The notes: generated from the letters alone by a model not told the origin. A stretch of DNA of 64,000 nucleotides from Paraburkholderia largidicola (GCF_013426895.1 NZ_AP023174.1:620001-684000), one strand, 5' to 3'. Positions 1 to 9,804 are shown, counted from the first letter of the stretch. Program-made: numbers and translations.

Positions 1-116
1 AGCGGTTCGCTGAACCGCGGGAAGTCGCTGAGCCGGTTTTGTTTTTGCTCAGTGATGCGGCATCCATGATTACTGGTGTGACTTTGCCGATAGATGGCGG
101 GTATACCGCCAGGTGA
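1..116 (+). CDS. SDR-family oxidoreductase, C-terminal end only (partial)
   Basis: The reading frame that starts at base 3 and stops at the TGA at 114-116 encodes the last 37 residues of a short-chain dehydrogenase/reductase. It contains the usual tail in which an '[17 protein letters not shown]' segment follows a stretch like '[14 protein letters not shown]'. In this family the region closes the Rossmann fold and lies after the catalytic YxxxK, which is outside the window. The substrate cannot be told from the tail. The stop is followed at once by the inverted-repeat element at 117-292, which separates this gene from the convergent kynA. Confidence 0.8.
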   Translation, partial: RFAEPREVAEPVLFLLSDAASMITGVTLPIDGGYTAR

Positions 117-292
117 TTTTTTTTGTCTGCGACGTTGGGTGGTTTGTTTTGGTTTTGCGCTGGCATCCGCGTGATGTTATTGGTTTGCAAGCGTTGCCCC
201 GCACAGGGGCAACGCTAGCAAACCAGAAGCAAAACGCGGATGCCAGCGCAAACGCCAGCAGACCACCAGCGTCGCAGACAAACCAAAAAACC
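117..292. repeat. Compact inverted-repeat element (copy A)
   Basis: This is a non-coding, nearly palindromic element of about 175 bp. The left arm (about 121-200) carries GTCTGCGACG, GCTGGCATCCGCG and GCGTTGCCCC. The right arm (about 205-284) is its imperfect reverse complement, and the centre is GCGTTGCCCC-GCAC-AGGGGCAACGC. It fills the gap between the stop codons of the upstream SDR gene and kynA almost exactly. The arms match the outer ends of the two longer elements at about 12714-13456 and 29181-29884, so this looks like a short or internally deleted version of the same family. Confidence 0.85.
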
Positions 293-1228
293 CTAGAGCA
301 AAGTCCTCACATGCCAAAGCTCAGGAAACAACACAACATCGAGCATCTTGCGCAGATACGGCGCGCCTGCCGTGCCACCCGTTCCTTGCTTGAACCCAAT
401 AATCCGCTCAACAGTAGTCACATGCCTGAACCGCCATTGCCGAAAGGCATCCTCGAGGTCAACAAGCTCCTCAGCCATCTCATACAGTTCCCAGTGCTGG
501 GAAGGATTCCGATAAACCTCAAGCCAGGCGGCTTCGACAGAAGAATCATGCTGAGTCGGCAGCGTCCAATCGCGATCAAGCCGTGAGGCGCTAATATCAA
601 ACCCCCGCCGCGCCAGCAATCGAACCACTTCGTCGTAAAACGAGGGCGCCTCAAGCGCCGCTTTCACTTCGGCAAACACATCGGGATGATGCGCGTGAGG
701 CTTGAGCATCTGCTCATTCTTGTTCCCGAGCATAAACTCCAGCTCACGATACTGATAAGACTGAAACCCCGACGAGCTGCCAAGAAACGGACGCATCGAC
801 GTGTACTCGGAAGGTGTCATCGTTGACAACACATTCCACGCCTGCACAAGCTGCTCGAGAATCCGCGACACACGCGCCAGCATCTTGAACGCGGGCGGCA
901 ACTCATCGCGATGCACCGAAGCAAGCGCGGCACGCAACTCATACAGCGCGAGCTTCATCCACAACTCGCTGGTCTGATGCTGAATGATGAACAGCATCTC
1001 GTTGTGATCGGGCGACAGCGGATGCTGCGCATGCAGGATCGATCCAAGCGACAGATAATCGCCATAACTCATCGACTTCGAGAAATCGAGCTGCGCGTCG
1101 TGCCAGCCTTCGCCTTCATCGACGGCCATGTGCGACGCGTGCGTCTCGCGCGGCGCCGGCGTGCCGCCGTGCCCGAACGGGCAGCCTTGCGCGGGCTTGT
1201 CTTCCGTCATCTTCATGTGGTCGGTCAT
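293..1228 (-). CDS. kynA: Tryptophan 2,3-dioxygenase
   Basis: Cytosolic haem enzyme that opens the indole ring of L-tryptophan with O2 to give N-formylkynurenine, the first step of the kynurenine pathway. The 311-residue length is normal. The distal-site segment [11 protein letters not shown] puts the active-site His near residue 84. The haem-ligand His is near residue 269, before the signature [11 protein letters not shown]. The N-terminal 35 residues are His- and Gly-rich and variable. It is the last gene of kynB-kynU-kynA: the kynU stop lies 10 bp upstream and overlaps the GAGGAG ribosome binding site. Expression probably follows KynR. Confidence 0.97.
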   Translation of the reverse strand: MTDHMKMTEDKPAQGCPFGHGGTPAPRETHASHMAVDEGEGWHDAQLDFSKSMSYGDYLSLGSILHAQHPLSPDHNEMLFIIQHQTSELWMKLALYELRAALASVHRDELPPAFKMLARVSRILEQLVQAWNVLSTMTPSEYTSMRPFLGSSSGFQSYQYRELEFMLGNKNEQMLKPHAHHPDVFAEVKAALEAPSFYDEVVRLLARRGFDISASRLDRDWTLPTQHDSSVEAAWLEVYRNPSQHWELYEMAEELVDLEDAFRQWRFRHVTTVERIIGFKQGTGGTAGAPYLRKMLDVVLFPELWHVRTLL

Positions 1229-1238
1229 CGCGCGCTCC

Positions 1239-2489
1239 TCAGGTCACGGCGCCGCGTGCGGCAAATTCGGGCGCGCGCCAGATCTCATGCGCGAGCACGT
1301 GGCGCAGATGCTCGACGGCATCCCACACATCGACGAAGCGCGTGTACAGCGGCGTAAAACCGAAGCGCAGCACATGCGGCTCGCGATAGTCGCCGATTAC
1401 GCCGCGCGCGATCAGCGCCTGCATCACTTCATAGCCGTGCGGATGCTCGAAGCTCGCATGCGATCCGCGTTGCGCATGCGCGCGCGGCGTCACCAGCGTG
1501 AGCGGAAATTCCTTGCAGCGCGCCTCCACCAGTTCGATGAAGAGGTCCGTCAGCGCGAGCGACTTCTTGCGGATTGCCTGCATGTCGGTTTGCAGAAAGA
1601 TGTCGAGGCCGCATTCGACGAGCGCCATCGACACCATCGGCTGCGTGCCGCACAAAAAGCGGCCGATACCGTCGTCGGCGGCGTAGGTGGGGTCCATCGC
1701 AAACGGCGCGCGATGTCCCCACCAGCCGGACAGCGGCTGCTCGAAGTCGTTCTGATGACGATGCGGCACCCACGCGAAAGCGGGCGAACCCGGACCGCCG
1801 TTCAGGTACTTGTACGTGCAACCGACGGCGCAATCCGCGCCGACGCCGTTCAGATCGACCGGCACGGCGCCCGCCGAATGCGCGAGGTCCCACAGCGCGA
1901 GCGCGCCCTTGTCGTGGATCAGCTTCGTCAGCGCGGCCATGTCGTGCATGTAGCCCGTGCGGTAGTTGACGTGCGTGATCATCGCGACGGCGACGTCGTC
2001 GGTGATGGCGGCGGGCAGTTCTGACGGGTCGTCGACGAGACGCAACTCATAACCGCGATCCAGTTGCTTGATCAGCCCCTGCGCGATGTACAGGTCGGTC
2101 GGAAAGTTCGAACGCTCCGACACGATCACGCGGCGCTTCGGGTCGCGCTTGTCCTGCATGCGCAGCGCCGCCGACAGCACCTTGAACAGGTTGATCGAAA
2201 TCGTGTCGGTGACGACGACTTCGTTGTGCGCCGCGCCGATCAGCGCCGCGAGCTTGTTGCCCAGACGCCGCGGCAGCGAGAACCAGCCGGCCGTATTCCA
2301 GCTGCGGATCAGTCCTTCGCCCCATTCGGCGCCAATCACGGTCTGTGCGCGCTGAGCGGCCGCAGCGGGTGGCACGCCGAGCGAGTTGCCGTCCAGATAG
2401 ATGACGTTCGGCGCGAGCGCGAACTGGTCGCGCAACGGCGCGAGCGGATCGGCTGCATCGAGCGCGAGTGCTTCTTCACGTTGATTCAT
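1239..2489 (-). CDS. kynU: Kynureninase
   Basis: PLP-dependent hydrolase that cleaves L-kynurenine to anthranilate and L-alanine. The 416-residue length is standard. The N-terminus has the substrate-loop sequence [10 protein letters not shown]. The PLP-binding region includes [12 protein letters not shown], and the PLP lysine is in [11 protein letters not shown]. It lies 27 bp downstream of kynB and 10 bp upstream of kynA in one transcription unit, so tryptophan would go to anthranilate without leaving the operon's products. Confidence 0.97.
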   Translation of the reverse strand: MNQREEALALDAADPLAPLRDQFALAPNVIYLDGNSLGVPPAAAAQRAQTVIGAEWGEGLIRSWNTAGWFSLPRRLGNKLAALIGAAHNEVVVTDTISINLFKVLSAALRMQDKRDPKRRVIVSERSNFPTDLYIAQGLIKQLDRGYELRLVDDPSELPAAITDDVAVAMITHVNYRTGYMHDMAALTKLIHDKGALALWDLAHSAGAVPVDLNGVGADCAVGCTYKYLNGGPGSPAFAWVPHRHQNDFEQPLSGWWGHRAPFAMDPTYAADDGIGRFLCGTQPMVSMALVECGLDIFLQTDMQAIRKKSLALTDLFIELVEARCKEFPLTLVTPRAHAQRGSHASFEHPHGYEVMQALIARGVIGDYREPHVLRFGFTPLYTRFVDVWDAVEHLRHVLAHEIWRAPEFAARGAVT

Positions 2490-2516
2490 GGTGTTCGTTC
2501 TGTAGAAAGAGTGCGT

Positions 2517-3164
2517 TCAAGCGGAATGTCGTTGGTCAGGGAGCGCGCGCAGCACGGCGCGCACCGGGCTGGCGTCGAGCGTCGTCAGCTTGAGCGGCAG
2601 CGCGATCAGCTCGTAATCGCCGGGCGCGACGGCATCCAGGACGATGCCCTCGAGAATCGCCATCCGGTGCGCGCGGATGCGGTGATGCGCGTCCATCGTC
2701 TTCGATTCCTGCGGATCGAGCGACGGCGTGTCGATGCCGATCAGCTTCACGCCGTACGCGGCGAGCAGATCGATCGTGTCGGGCGCGACGGCGCAGAAAT
2801 TGCTATCCCACGCCGTGACGGGCGCCTCGCGGTAGGTGCGCAGCAGCACGCGCGGCGGCACGCCGTCGAGCGACGCCGCAACGTGCTCCGGGTTCACCAG
2901 CGGTTTCGCGCCGATGCAATGGATCACGCGGCAGCGGCCGAGATACGCATCGAGCGGCACCGCGCCGATCGCGGCGCCGTCGGCGTCGTAGTGCAGCGGC
3001 GCGTCGGTGTGCGCGCCCGTGTGCGGCGAGATCGTCAGCCGTGCGACGTTGACGGGCGAGCCGGCCTCCATCCGCCACACTCGCTCGATGCCCACGGGCG
3101 TGTCACCCGGCCAGACGGGCGTCGCCGTATCGACGGCGGGCGTGATGTCCCAAAGCGTGTCCAT
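2517..3164 (-). CDS. kynB: Kynurenine formamidase
   Basis: Metal-dependent cyclase-fold hydrolase that converts N-formylkynurenine to kynurenine and formate. The protein is 215 residues. The signature [13 protein letters not shown], with its metal-binding His and Asp, lies near residues 50-65. An ATG 18 bp further upstream is in frame, but I chose the ATG at 3164: AGGAGA sits a few bases before it and the protein then begins MDTLWDI as in the family. It is the first gene of the kynBUA operon and divergent from kynR. The 181-bp intergenic region must hold both promoters. Confidence 0.95.
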   Translation of the reverse strand: MDTLWDITPAVDTATPVWPGDTPVGIERVWRMEAGSPVNVARLTISPHTGAHTDAPLHYDADGAAIGAVPLDAYLGRCRVIHCIGAKPLVNPEHVAASLDGVPPRVLLRTYREAPVTAWDSNFCAVAPDTIDLLAAYGVKLIGIDTPSLDPQESKTMDAHHRIRAHRMAILEGIVLDAVAPGDYELIALPLKLTTLDASPVRAVLRALPDQRHSA

Positions 3165-3287
3165 GCGTCTCCTATTGACCACAGTTGGCGCGTCAGCGTC
3201 CTACTCTGGTTTCATGCAAGTGCCGTTGTTCTGCAGGCTTCTTTGGATGATAGGCGGCATCAGACGAAATGTGCTTGCTAAAAAAAC

Positions 3288-3316
3288 TGTTTATTTCGCC
3301 CCCTTTGGAACATAAT
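3288..3316 (+). promoter_or_regulatory. Candidate kynR promoter
   Basis: CTGTTT at 3288-3293 and CATAAT at 3311-3316 with a 17-bp spacer make a plausible sigma-70 promoter ahead of kynR. The A/T-rich stretch between kynB and kynR is where KynR would be expected to bind, but no clear operator repeat was recognised. Confidence 0.4.
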
Positions 3317-3345
3317 TTGAGGCAAACGGGAAAGGGAGACCGAAA

Positions 3346-3849
3346 ATGAACGCGATCTCACTGGACGCCACCGATTGCCGTATCTTGACGGTGCTGCAGC
3401 ACGAAGGACGAATCAGCAATCTGGATCTGGCGGAGCGCATCTCGCTTTCGCCGTCCGCGTGTCTACGACGTTTGCGCCTGCTGGAAGAGCAGGGCGTGAT
3501 CGAGCGTTATCGCGCGTGTCTGAACCGCGAAGTGCTGGGGTTCGAACTGGAAGCGTTCGTGCAGGTGTCGATGCGCAACGACCAGGAGAACTGGCACGAG
3601 CGCTTTGCCGACGCGCTGCGCGACTGGCCGGAAGTGGTCGGCGCGTTCGTCGTGACGGGCGAGACGCATTATCTGCTGCGGGTGCTCGCCCACAACCTCA
3701 AGCACTATTCGGATTTCGTGCTCAGCCGCCTGTACAAGGCGCCTGGCGTATTGGACATCCGCTCGAATATCGTGCTGCAGACGCTGAAGGAAGATTCGGG
3801 CGTGCCCGTCGCGCTGGTGACGAGCGCAAAGGCGCAACAACCGGGCTAG
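3346..3849 (+). CDS. kynR: Lrp/AsnC-family regulator of the kyn operon
   Basis: 167-residue Lrp/AsnC regulator. An N-terminal winged HTH (about residues 5-60, DATDCRILTVLQHEGRISN onward) is followed by a RAM/AsnC ligand-binding domain with a VTGETHYLLRV segment. Its position divergent from kynBUA is that of KynR, which in Burkholderia and Pseudomonas responds to kynurenine and activates the operon. That role rests on synteny. A good Shine-Dalgarno (AAAGGGAG) precedes the ATG. Confidence 0.9.
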   Translation: MNAISLDATDCRILTVLQHEGRISNLDLAERISLSPSACLRRLRLLEEQGVIERYRACLNREVLGFELEAFVQVSMRNDQENWHERFADALRDWPEVVGAFVVTGETHYLLRVLAHNLKHYSDFVLSRLYKAPGVLDIRSNIVLQTLKEDSGVPVALVTSAKAQQPG

Positions 3850-3909
3850 CTCTGTCGCGAGGCGGGCGGGAAAAACCGCCTCTCTCGCCGGCCGAAAAGG
3901 CGCCGGCTG

Positions 3910-4434
3910 TCAGCCGAGCCGCTTCAGGCCGTGAAAATCGCCGTTCTGGAACACGAGTGGCTCGGTTTCCGCGGCCTGGTCGTGGACGCCGCAGCGCTCC
4001 ACTTCGCCGACAAAAATGACGTGGTCGCCTTCGTCGTAGCGGCTGCGGTTATGGCATTCGAACCACGCGAGTGCGCCGTCGAGCACGGGCATCCCCGTGT
4101 CGCCCGCCGCGTGCGACACCCCTTCGAATCGGTCGCCCTTGACGGTTGCAAAGCGCTTGCACAGATCGAGCTGTGTCGAGGCCAGCACATTGACGACATA
4201 ATGACTGTTCGAGCGGAACACGGGCATCGAGGCCGAGCGTGTCGCGAGACTCCACAGCACGAGCGGCGGCGCCAGCGAGACGGAATTGAATGAACTGGCC
4301 GTGATCCCGATCAACGCGCCCGACGGCGCGCGTGTCGTAATGACGGTGACGCCCGTCGCGAACTGGCTGAGTGCGCGGCGAAAGGCGTCGTTGTCGAAAT
4401 TGGGCGGGTTGGCGTGCTTCATCGGCGGAGGCAT
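3910..4434 (-). CDS. Flavin reductase-like FMN-binding protein
   Basis: About 174 residues of the flavin_reduct (HpaC/split-barrel) fold. FRRALSQFATGVTVIT near the N-terminus and ITASSFNSVSLAPPLVLWSL are the typical FMN-binding segments. The end (DHVIFVGEVERC) is also typical. Members reduce FMN or FAD for a two-component monooxygenase or act as stand-alone flavoproteins; no oxygenase partner is next to it. The start is uncertain: the ATG at 4434 or at 4422 is possible and neither has a strong Shine-Dalgarno. The open frame upstream to 4764 is not convincing as protein. Confidence 0.85.
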   Translation of the reverse strand: MPPPMKHANPPNFDNDAFRRALSQFATGVTVITTRAPSGALIGITASSFNSVSLAPPLVLWSLATRSASMPVFRSNSHYVVNVLASTQLDLCKRFATVKGDRFEGVSHAAGDTGMPVLDGALAWFECHNRSRYDEGDHVIFVGEVERCGVHDQAAETEPLVFQNGDFHGLKRLG

Positions 4435-4762
4435 TCTGGCGAACGGACCGCTTGATGTAGCGACCAGAGGGAAAAAAACGGTTCGAAGGTCATGTAGAAA
4501 TTCGGCGAATTGTCCCAATTTTAACTGCAATCGCAGAGGGCCAGGCGCGTGCGCGCGGCGGGACAAGGGCGGCCGCATGGTACGGATGGTGCATGTGGCT
4601 GCATGAATCCCGAAAAGGGCGGAGTATTGCGCCGGTCGGATGCGGTGAAGCATCGGGTGTCCACAGTGACTGCGGTGAGCCAGCGCGTCGTGTCCGGCAA
4701 TTTTTGTCCTGAAGTTTTGTCCGGAAAGCAGGCGTGGCGGCAAGCCAATCCAAGGAGCGAGC
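4435..4762. other. Divergent intergenic region, no gene seen
   Basis: 328 bp between the starts of the flavin reductase and msrA. It must contain both promoters. No convincing conserved ORF, RNA or repeat was recognised. The msrA ribosome site AAGGAGCGAGC ends just before its ATG. Confidence 0.5.
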
Positions 4763-5314
4763 ATGAGTCAGTCAGTCGAGACCGCCACGCTGGGCGGCGG
4801 GTGTTTCTGGTGTCTGGAAGCGGTGTATCTGGGCGTCGATGGGGTGACGTCGGTGGAATCGGGGTATGCGGGCGGGCAGGTCGACAATCCGTCGTATGAG
4901 CAGGTGTGCGACGGCGACACGGGGCACGCGGAAGTCGTCAACGTCGAGTTCGATCCGGCGCGCATCACTTATCGCGAGATCCTCGATATTTTCTTCGCGA
5001 TCCATGATCCGACCCAGCTTAACCGCCAGGGAAACGATGTCGGCACGCAATACCGGTCGGTGATCTTCACGCACTCGGACGCGCAGCGCGACACGGCCCT
5101 GCAGGCGATCCGCGAGATCGGCGCCGAAGGCATCTACGACGGCCAGATCGTCACGCAGGTGCTGCCGCTCGACGGCAACTACTTTGCTGCCGAGGCGTAT
5201 CACCAGAACTACTTTGCGCAGCATCCGGATCAGGGCTATTGCGCGTTCGTCGTCGCACCGAAGGTGGCGAAGTTCCGCCAGAAGTTCGCGCATCGGATCA
5301 AGGCCGGCGCGTGA
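4763..5314 (+). CDS. msrA: Peptide methionine-S-sulfoxide reductase A
   Basis: Repairs methionine-S-sulfoxide in proteins, using thioredoxin as reductant. It is 183 residues, full length for the family. The catalytic motif GGGCFWCLEA puts the catalytic Cys at residue 14, followed by SGYAGG. The strictly conserved AEAYHQNY segment near residue 150 completes the fold. It has no signal peptide and acts in the cytosol. It is a single-gene unit closed by a hairpin terminator. Confidence 0.97.
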   Translation: MSQSVETATLGGGCFWCLEAVYLGVDGVTSVESGYAGGQVDNPSYEQVCDGDTGHAEVVNVEFDPARITYREILDIFFAIHDPTQLNRQGNDVGTQYRSVIFTHSDAQRDTALQAIREIGAEGIYDGQIVTQVLPLDGNYFAAEAYHQNYFAQHPDQGYCAFVVAPKVAKFRQKFAHRIKAGA

Positions 5315-5351
5315 GTGCGCACCGATCCTGACGTTTTGACGTAACCGCTGG

Positions 5352-5392
5352 CGCGGCGCAGTTCCTACGAGGACTGCGCCGCGTTTTCTTTT
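5352..5392 (+). terminator. Terminator of msrA, overlapping the end of the convergent gene
   Basis: An 11-bp GC-rich stem, CGCGGCGCAGT and its complement ACTGCGCCGCG, with a 10-base loop is followed by TTTTCTTTTTG. The hairpin overlaps the last codons and stop (from 5365) of the convergent DUF72 gene, so it also codes protein on the other strand. Confidence 0.8.
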
Positions 5393-6522
5393 TGTGCGCT
5401 GCGAAGCCGCTCGCACGCGGCCGCGATTTGCGCCGCCAGCTTCACGCAGGTCAGCGGCGCGGAGCCTTCGGCCTTGTTGTTCGCGGCGATCAGCACCGGC
5501 TGGCCCGCAATCGCGTAACGCGCGGCCAGCACGGCGAGGGCGGTGCGGGTGTCGGGGTCTTCGTCGACGAGTTTGTCGAACGGTTCGTACTTCGCTTTTG
5601 CCTGTTCGTACTTGAAGCCGCCGTGCAGGCTCCAGCGCACGATCAGCGGCCCCGATGGCGCGTCATCCAGCATCGCGAGCGCGGCGGCCTGCCGCGACGG
5701 ATCGGGCATCCGCGCGTGAATGCCGACGCAGTACCGCACCCCCGTCGCCTTCAGCGCGCGAATCAGGCGCGGCGTCAGTAAAGACGCATCGCGGATTTCG
5801 ACGGCATAGCAGGTATCGCCTTCGAGCGGCGGCAGCGCCGCCAGGAACGCCGTCAGCCGGTCGACGAAGAGGGCCGGCCGCGCAAGCATCTCGTTGGGCA
5901 GCGGCGAAAACTGGAACACGAGCGCGCCCGCCTTCGCGCCGAGCCCGTCGATGCACGGCCGCACGAATTCGTCGATGGCCAGTTGCGCGCTCAGAAAGCA
6001 GGGATTCTCCGACACCGGCTCGCCGCGCTCGGCGCGCACGGTGGCGTCGGTGACGAGCGCGGGCGCTTTCACGATGAAGCGGAAATGGTCCGGCACCTGC
6101 TGCGCGTAGCGCAGATAGTCGGTGACGGTGAGCGGCGCATAGAACGAGCGGTCGATGCTCACCGTGCGCAGCAGCGGATGCGCGCCATAGGCGGTGAGGC
6201 CATCGCGCGAAAGCTTGCTGTTGCTGTAGTCGTCGCCGTAGACGATGCCTTTCCAGCCTGGAAAGGACCACGTCGAGGTGCCGAGATGCACTTGCGGCGG
6301 CAACTGGCTGGCGAGGTGAACGACTTCGTCGGAAGGCGGCGCGGCGAGAACGTCGCGGGCGCGGCGCTTTTTTGGCGGCGCGTCGCTGGGCGCGGCAGCC
6401 GTTTTGGAAGAAGACGCTTCAGGCGTTGAAACAGCCGTGACAGGCGCCTGCTCGACGGGATTGCCGAACATGTCGAGTTGCAGGGAGGCGTCGGGCGCTT
6501 CGGGTGCCGCTTCTTCTTCCAT
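5365..6522 (-). CDS. DUF72 domain protein (YecE-like)
   Basis: About 385 residues. The DUF72/YecE TIM-barrel-like domain begins near residue 80 (VHLGTSTWSFPGWKG) and runs to about residue 350. It includes FRFIVKAP, VFQFSPLPNE and the family's late YFKYEQAK-like segment. The biochemical role of the family is not established. The first 75 residues are a low-complexity, Ala/Pro/Lys-rich extension that is variable in relatives. The ATG at 6522 (MEEEA) is chosen because the frame further upstream is Arg/Ser-rich and overlaps cfa antisense. Confidence 0.85.
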   Translation of the reverse strand: MEEEAAPEAPDASLQLDMFGNPVEQAPVTAVSTPEASSSKTAAAPSDAPPKKRRARDVLAAPPSDEVVHLASQLPPQVHLGTSTWSFPGWKGIVYGDDYSNSKLSRDGLTAYGAHPLLRTVSIDRSFYAPLTVTDYLRYAQQVPDHFRFIVKAPALVTDATVRAERGEPVSENPCFLSAQLAIDEFVRPCIDGLGAKAGALVFQFSPLPNEMLARPALFVDRLTAFLAALPPLEGDTCYAVEIRDASLLTPRLIRALKATGVRYCVGIHARMPDPSRQAAALAMLDDAPSGPLIVRWSLHGGFKYEQAKAKYEPFDKLVDEDPDTRTALAVLAARYAIAGQPVLIAANNKAEGSAPLTCVKLAAQIAAACERLRSAQKENAAQSS

Positions 6523-6622
6523 CGATCCGTTACGAGAGACAGTGCGCTGACTTTGATGAACGACGTCCGCTCCGGGCCGATGCATGAGCGCCACGAGCCC
6601 GAAGCGGATCCAGCCAGCGATT

Positions 6623-7837
6623 TTACAGCGCCTTCTCGTACATGAAGCGGCGCGACCAGGGCAGCGTCGTCGCGCTGCGGCCCGCCTTGCGGCACACCAC
6701 CTGATAGATCGACACGTCGTCGTTCTCGAACGCATACGCGCAGCCGGCGAGGTACACGCGCCAGATGCGGAATTTTTCATCGTCGACGAGCGACCTCGCT
6801 TCTGCCGCTCTCGCCTCGAAGTTCTCCGTCCAGATATCGAGCGTGCGCGCGTAGTGGCGGCGCAGGCTTTCGACGTCGAAAGCTTCGAGCCCGCCGCGCT
6901 GCATCGATTCGAGCGCGAGACTGATGTGCGGCAGCTCGCCGTCGGGGAACACGTACTTGTCGATGAACTCGCCGCCGCCCAGCGCCGTTTCACCGCTGTC
7001 GTAATCCGTCGACGTGATGCCGTGATTCATCGCGACGCCGTCATCCGTGAGCAGGTCGTGAATCTTCTGGAAGTAGCCGGGCAGATTCTTGCGGCCCACG
7101 TGCTCGAACATGCCGACGCTCGTGATGCGGTCGAACTGCCCCTGCACGTCGCGATAATCCTGCAGCCGGATTTCGATCTGGCCTTCGAGCCCGGCTGCCC
7201 TCACGCGCTGCGTCGCGAGGTCGAACTGGTTCTGCGACAGCGTCACGCCCACGCATTTCGCGCCGAACTTCTGCGCCGCGCGCAGCACCAGCGCGCCCCA
7301 GCCGCAGCCGATATCGAGCAGGCGCTGGCCCGGCTGCACCTGGATCTTCGTCAGGATGTGATCGATCTTCTTGATCTGCGCGGTAGCGAGATCTTCGTTG
7401 CCGTTCTCGAAGTACGCGCACGAGTACACCATGTTCTCGTCGAGCCACAGCTTGTAGAACTCGTTCGAGACGTCGTAGTGGTACTGGATCGCCTTCTTGT
7501 CCGACGTTTTCGTGTGATTGAAATAGCGTCGCACGCGCGCGAGCTTGCTCGCATTCGTCACCGTGCTTCGCGCCAGCGAATAGCTGATGTTGATGATGTC
7601 CGACAGCTTGCCTTCGATGTCGATCTTGCCCTTCACATACGCCTCGCCCAGATTGTCCAGGCTCGGTTCGAGCAATAACGGCAGCGCGGACGCGCTATTT
7701 ACTTTCAGCGTGACCTGCGGCGCGGCGAACGTGCCGAAGTCATGTTGCTGGCCATCCCACAGCACCAGGCGCGCTGGGATATTGGCCTTCGTTTTTACTT
7801 CTTCTACCCACTGCGCCAGCTTCTTCTCCCAGAACAT
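6623..7837 (-). CDS. cfa: Cyclopropane-fatty-acyl-phospholipid synthase
   Basis: Transfers a methylene group from S-adenosylmethionine to cis double bonds of membrane phospholipid acyl chains, typically in stationary phase or acid stress. It is 404 residues. An N-terminal lipid-binding part is followed by the SAM motif LLDIGCGWGALVLRAA (about residues 170-185). Conserved segments VGMFEHVG and KYVFPDGELP follow. The ATG at 7837 is preceded by GGAGA, which favours it over the upstream in-frame ATG at 7864. Confidence 0.95.
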   Translation of the reverse strand: MFWEKKLAQWVEEVKTKANIPARLVLWDGQQHDFGTFAAPQVTLKVNSASALPLLLEPSLDNLGEAYVKGKIDIEGKLSDIINISYSLARSTVTNASKLARVRRYFNHTKTSDKKAIQYHYDVSNEFYKLWLDENMVYSCAYFENGNEDLATAQIKKIDHILTKIQVQPGQRLLDIGCGWGALVLRAAQKFGAKCVGVTLSQNQFDLATQRVRAAGLEGQIEIRLQDYRDVQGQFDRITSVGMFEHVGRKNLPGYFQKIHDLLTDDGVAMNHGITSTDYDSGETALGGGEFIDKYVFPDGELPHISLALESMQRGGLEAFDVESLRRHYARTLDIWTENFEARAAEARSLVDDEKFRIWRVYLAGCAYAFENDDVSIYQVVCRKAGRSATTLPWSRRFMYEKAL

Positions 7838-8013
7838 GTGATTTCTCCGTGTCCAATGAATCAAAGCAAAGCCTGTCGAACCACAGTGCGCAGCGCGCGA
7901 GCCGGCCTTGGCCGCGCTGTGTGATGTAGAGCCGCGCGCACGCGATTCCGCCGTCGGCGCGACGCGTCATGCAGTGTGAAGCAGGACGGGCCGCGCGCCG
8001 GTGTATCAATCTG

Positions 8014-8652
8014 TCAGGGCGACAGACGGGCGATCGTCCAGTCGGCACTGCCGCTACGCGTGAAGAGCAGCCGGTCGTGCAGACGTGAAGGCCGTCCTTG
8101 CCAGAATTCGATTGCGTCGGGGATCAGGCGATAGCCACCCCAGTGAGGTGGCCGGGGCGGATTGTCGCCGTATTGTGCGCTGAATTCGCGTTCCCGCGCT
8201 TCCAAAGCGGCACGGCTTTCAATCACCTTGCTCTGCTCCGATGCCCATGCGCCGATGCGTGAGCCGACCGGACGCGATGCGAAGTATTGGTCGCTTTCTG
8301 CGTCGCTCGTCTTGACGACGGCGCCCTCGATGCGCACCTGGCGCTCGAGTTCGATCCAGTAGAAAAGGAGGCTTGCGTGTGGGTTCTGCGCGAGTTCGAG
8401 GCCCTTGCGGCTCTCGTAGTTCGTGAAGAACACGAAGCCCCGCTCATCGACACCCTTGATCAGCACGATGCGCGCCGAAGGCCGGCCGCGCGCGTCGACC
8501 GTCGCAAGCGTCATCGTGTTCGGTTCGGGGAGTTGTGCGTCGATGGCCTGTTTGAACCACACGTCGAACTGACGGAACGGGTTCGGGTCGGCGTCGGCGA
8601 TGTCCAGCGAACCGAGCGAATAGTTTTTGCGGAGGTCGGCAAGAGTGCTCAT
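8014..8652 (-). CDS. pdxH: Pyridoxamine/pyridoxine 5'-phosphate oxidase
   Basis: FMN enzyme that oxidises PNP or PMP to pyridoxal 5'-phosphate, the last step of B6 synthesis and salvage. It is 212 residues. The start [17 protein letters not shown] is the usual one. FMN and substrate-binding stretches are [23 protein letters not shown] and a C-terminal [14 protein letters not shown]. It is divergent from tcdA. The in-frame ATG four codons upstream (8664) has no better ribosome site. Confidence 0.95.
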   Translation of the reverse strand: MSTLADLRKNYSLGSLDIADADPNPFRQFDVWFKQAIDAQLPEPNTMTLATVDARGRPSARIVLIKGVDERGFVFFTNYESRKGLELAQNPHASLLFYWIELERQVRIEGAVVKTSDAESDQYFASRPVGSRIGAWASEQSKVIESRAALEAREREFSAQYGDNPPRPPHWGGYRLIPDAIEFWQGRPSRLHDRLLFTRSGSADWTIARLSP

Positions 8653-8863
8653 GTTTTTATGCAAGCGCTACAGTGTGGGGCCAGTATAGCGAAGGACAAA
8701 GTTTTCTGCGTCGAGGCGTGTCATGCGGGCCGCGCGTTCCAGGCACTGACGCCGCGATCCGCGGGCGAGCGCCCGCGCGATCAGGCAAAATACGGGCTTG
8801 AAAGCATGCAGATGTCCGCAGGATATCGCAATGCTGTAGTCCGAATCAGCGAAGCTACCCATC

Positions 8864-9724
8864 ATGTCCACGCCTCTCGTCACCGAGCATTCCGATATTA
8901 CTACCGACCCCGGCGCCCATGAAACCGCCGACCGCGCCCGGCGTTTCGGCGGCGTCGCGCGGCTTTACGGCGCGCCGGCGCTCGCCGCGTTCGAGCGCGC
9001 GCACGTCGCCGTGATCGGCATTGGCGGCGTCGGCTCATGGGCGGCGGAAGCGCTCGCGCGCACGGCGATCGGCAAGATCACGCTGATCGATCTCGACAAC
9101 GTCGCCGAGAGCAACACGAACCGGCAGATCCATGCGCTCGACGGCAATTACGGCAAGCCCAAGGTCGATGCGATGGCCGAGCGCATCCGGCTGATCGATC
9201 CGCAGTGCGATGTGCGCATGATCGAAGATTTTATCGAGCCGGGCAACTTCGACATGGTGCTGGGCGGCGGCTTCGACTACGTGGTCGATGCGATCGACAG
9301 CGTGCGCACGAAGACGGCGCTGATCGCGTGGTGCGTCGAGCACAAGCAGCCGCTGATCACGGTCGGCGGCGCGGGCGGCCAGCTCGATCCGACGCGTATC
9401 CGCATCGACGATCTTTCGCAGACCATTCAGGACCCACTGCTGTCGAAAGTGCGCGGCCAGTTGCGCAAGCAACATGGCTTTCCGCGTGGGCCGAAAGCGA
9501 AGTTCAAGGTGAGCGCGGTCTATTCGGACGAGCCGTTGATCTATCCGGAAGCGGCTGTTTGCGATATCGACGAAGAAGCTGAGCACGTCACGACGTCCCC
9601 CGGTCATCATGGCCCCGTGGGCCTGAACTGCGCGGGCTTTGGATCGAGCGTGTGCGTGACGGCGAGCTTCGGCTTTGCGGCCGCGGCACACGTGCTGCGC
9701 GCGCTGGCGAAGCAGACGGCCTGA
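8864..9724 (+). CDS. tcdA: tRNA threonylcarbamoyladenosine dehydratase
   Basis: ThiF/MoeB/E1-like enzyme that dehydrates t6A37 of ANN-decoding tRNAs to cyclic ct6A, using ATP. It is 286 residues. The ATP-binding motif VAVIGIGGVGSWAAEALAR lies near residues 48-66, then LIDLDNVAESNTNRQ and DYVVDAIDSVRTK. An upstream segment RRFGGVARLYG is family-typical. The partner tsaE (t6A synthesis) is elsewhere in this window at 15 kb. Confidence 0.93.
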   Translation: MSTPLVTEHSDITTDPGAHETADRARRFGGVARLYGAPALAAFERAHVAVIGIGGVGSWAAEALARTAIGKITLIDLDNVAESNTNRQIHALDGNYGKPKVDAMAERIRLIDPQCDVRMIEDFIEPGNFDMVLGGGFDYVVDAIDSVRTKTALIAWCVEHKQPLITVGGAGGQLDPTRIRIDDLSQTIQDPLLSKVRGQLRKQHGFPRGPKAKFKVSAVYSDEPLIYPEAAVCDIDEEAEHVTTSPGHHGPVGLNCAGFGSSVCVTASFGFAAAAHVLRALAKQTA

Positions 9725-9755
9725 AGCGCGGCGGCTTACGTTTCGTCGCCTGAAT

Positions 9756-9785
9756 AAAAAAACGCGGCGCAAGGCCGCGTTTTTT
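9756..9785. terminator. Bidirectional terminator between tcdA and the thioredoxin gene
   Basis: A CGCGGC/GCCGCG stem with a 5-base loop is flanked by A7 on the left and T6 on the right, so it can terminate both convergent genes. Confidence 0.85.
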
Positions 9786-9804
9786 CATGGTCGAACGAGA
9801 ACGA

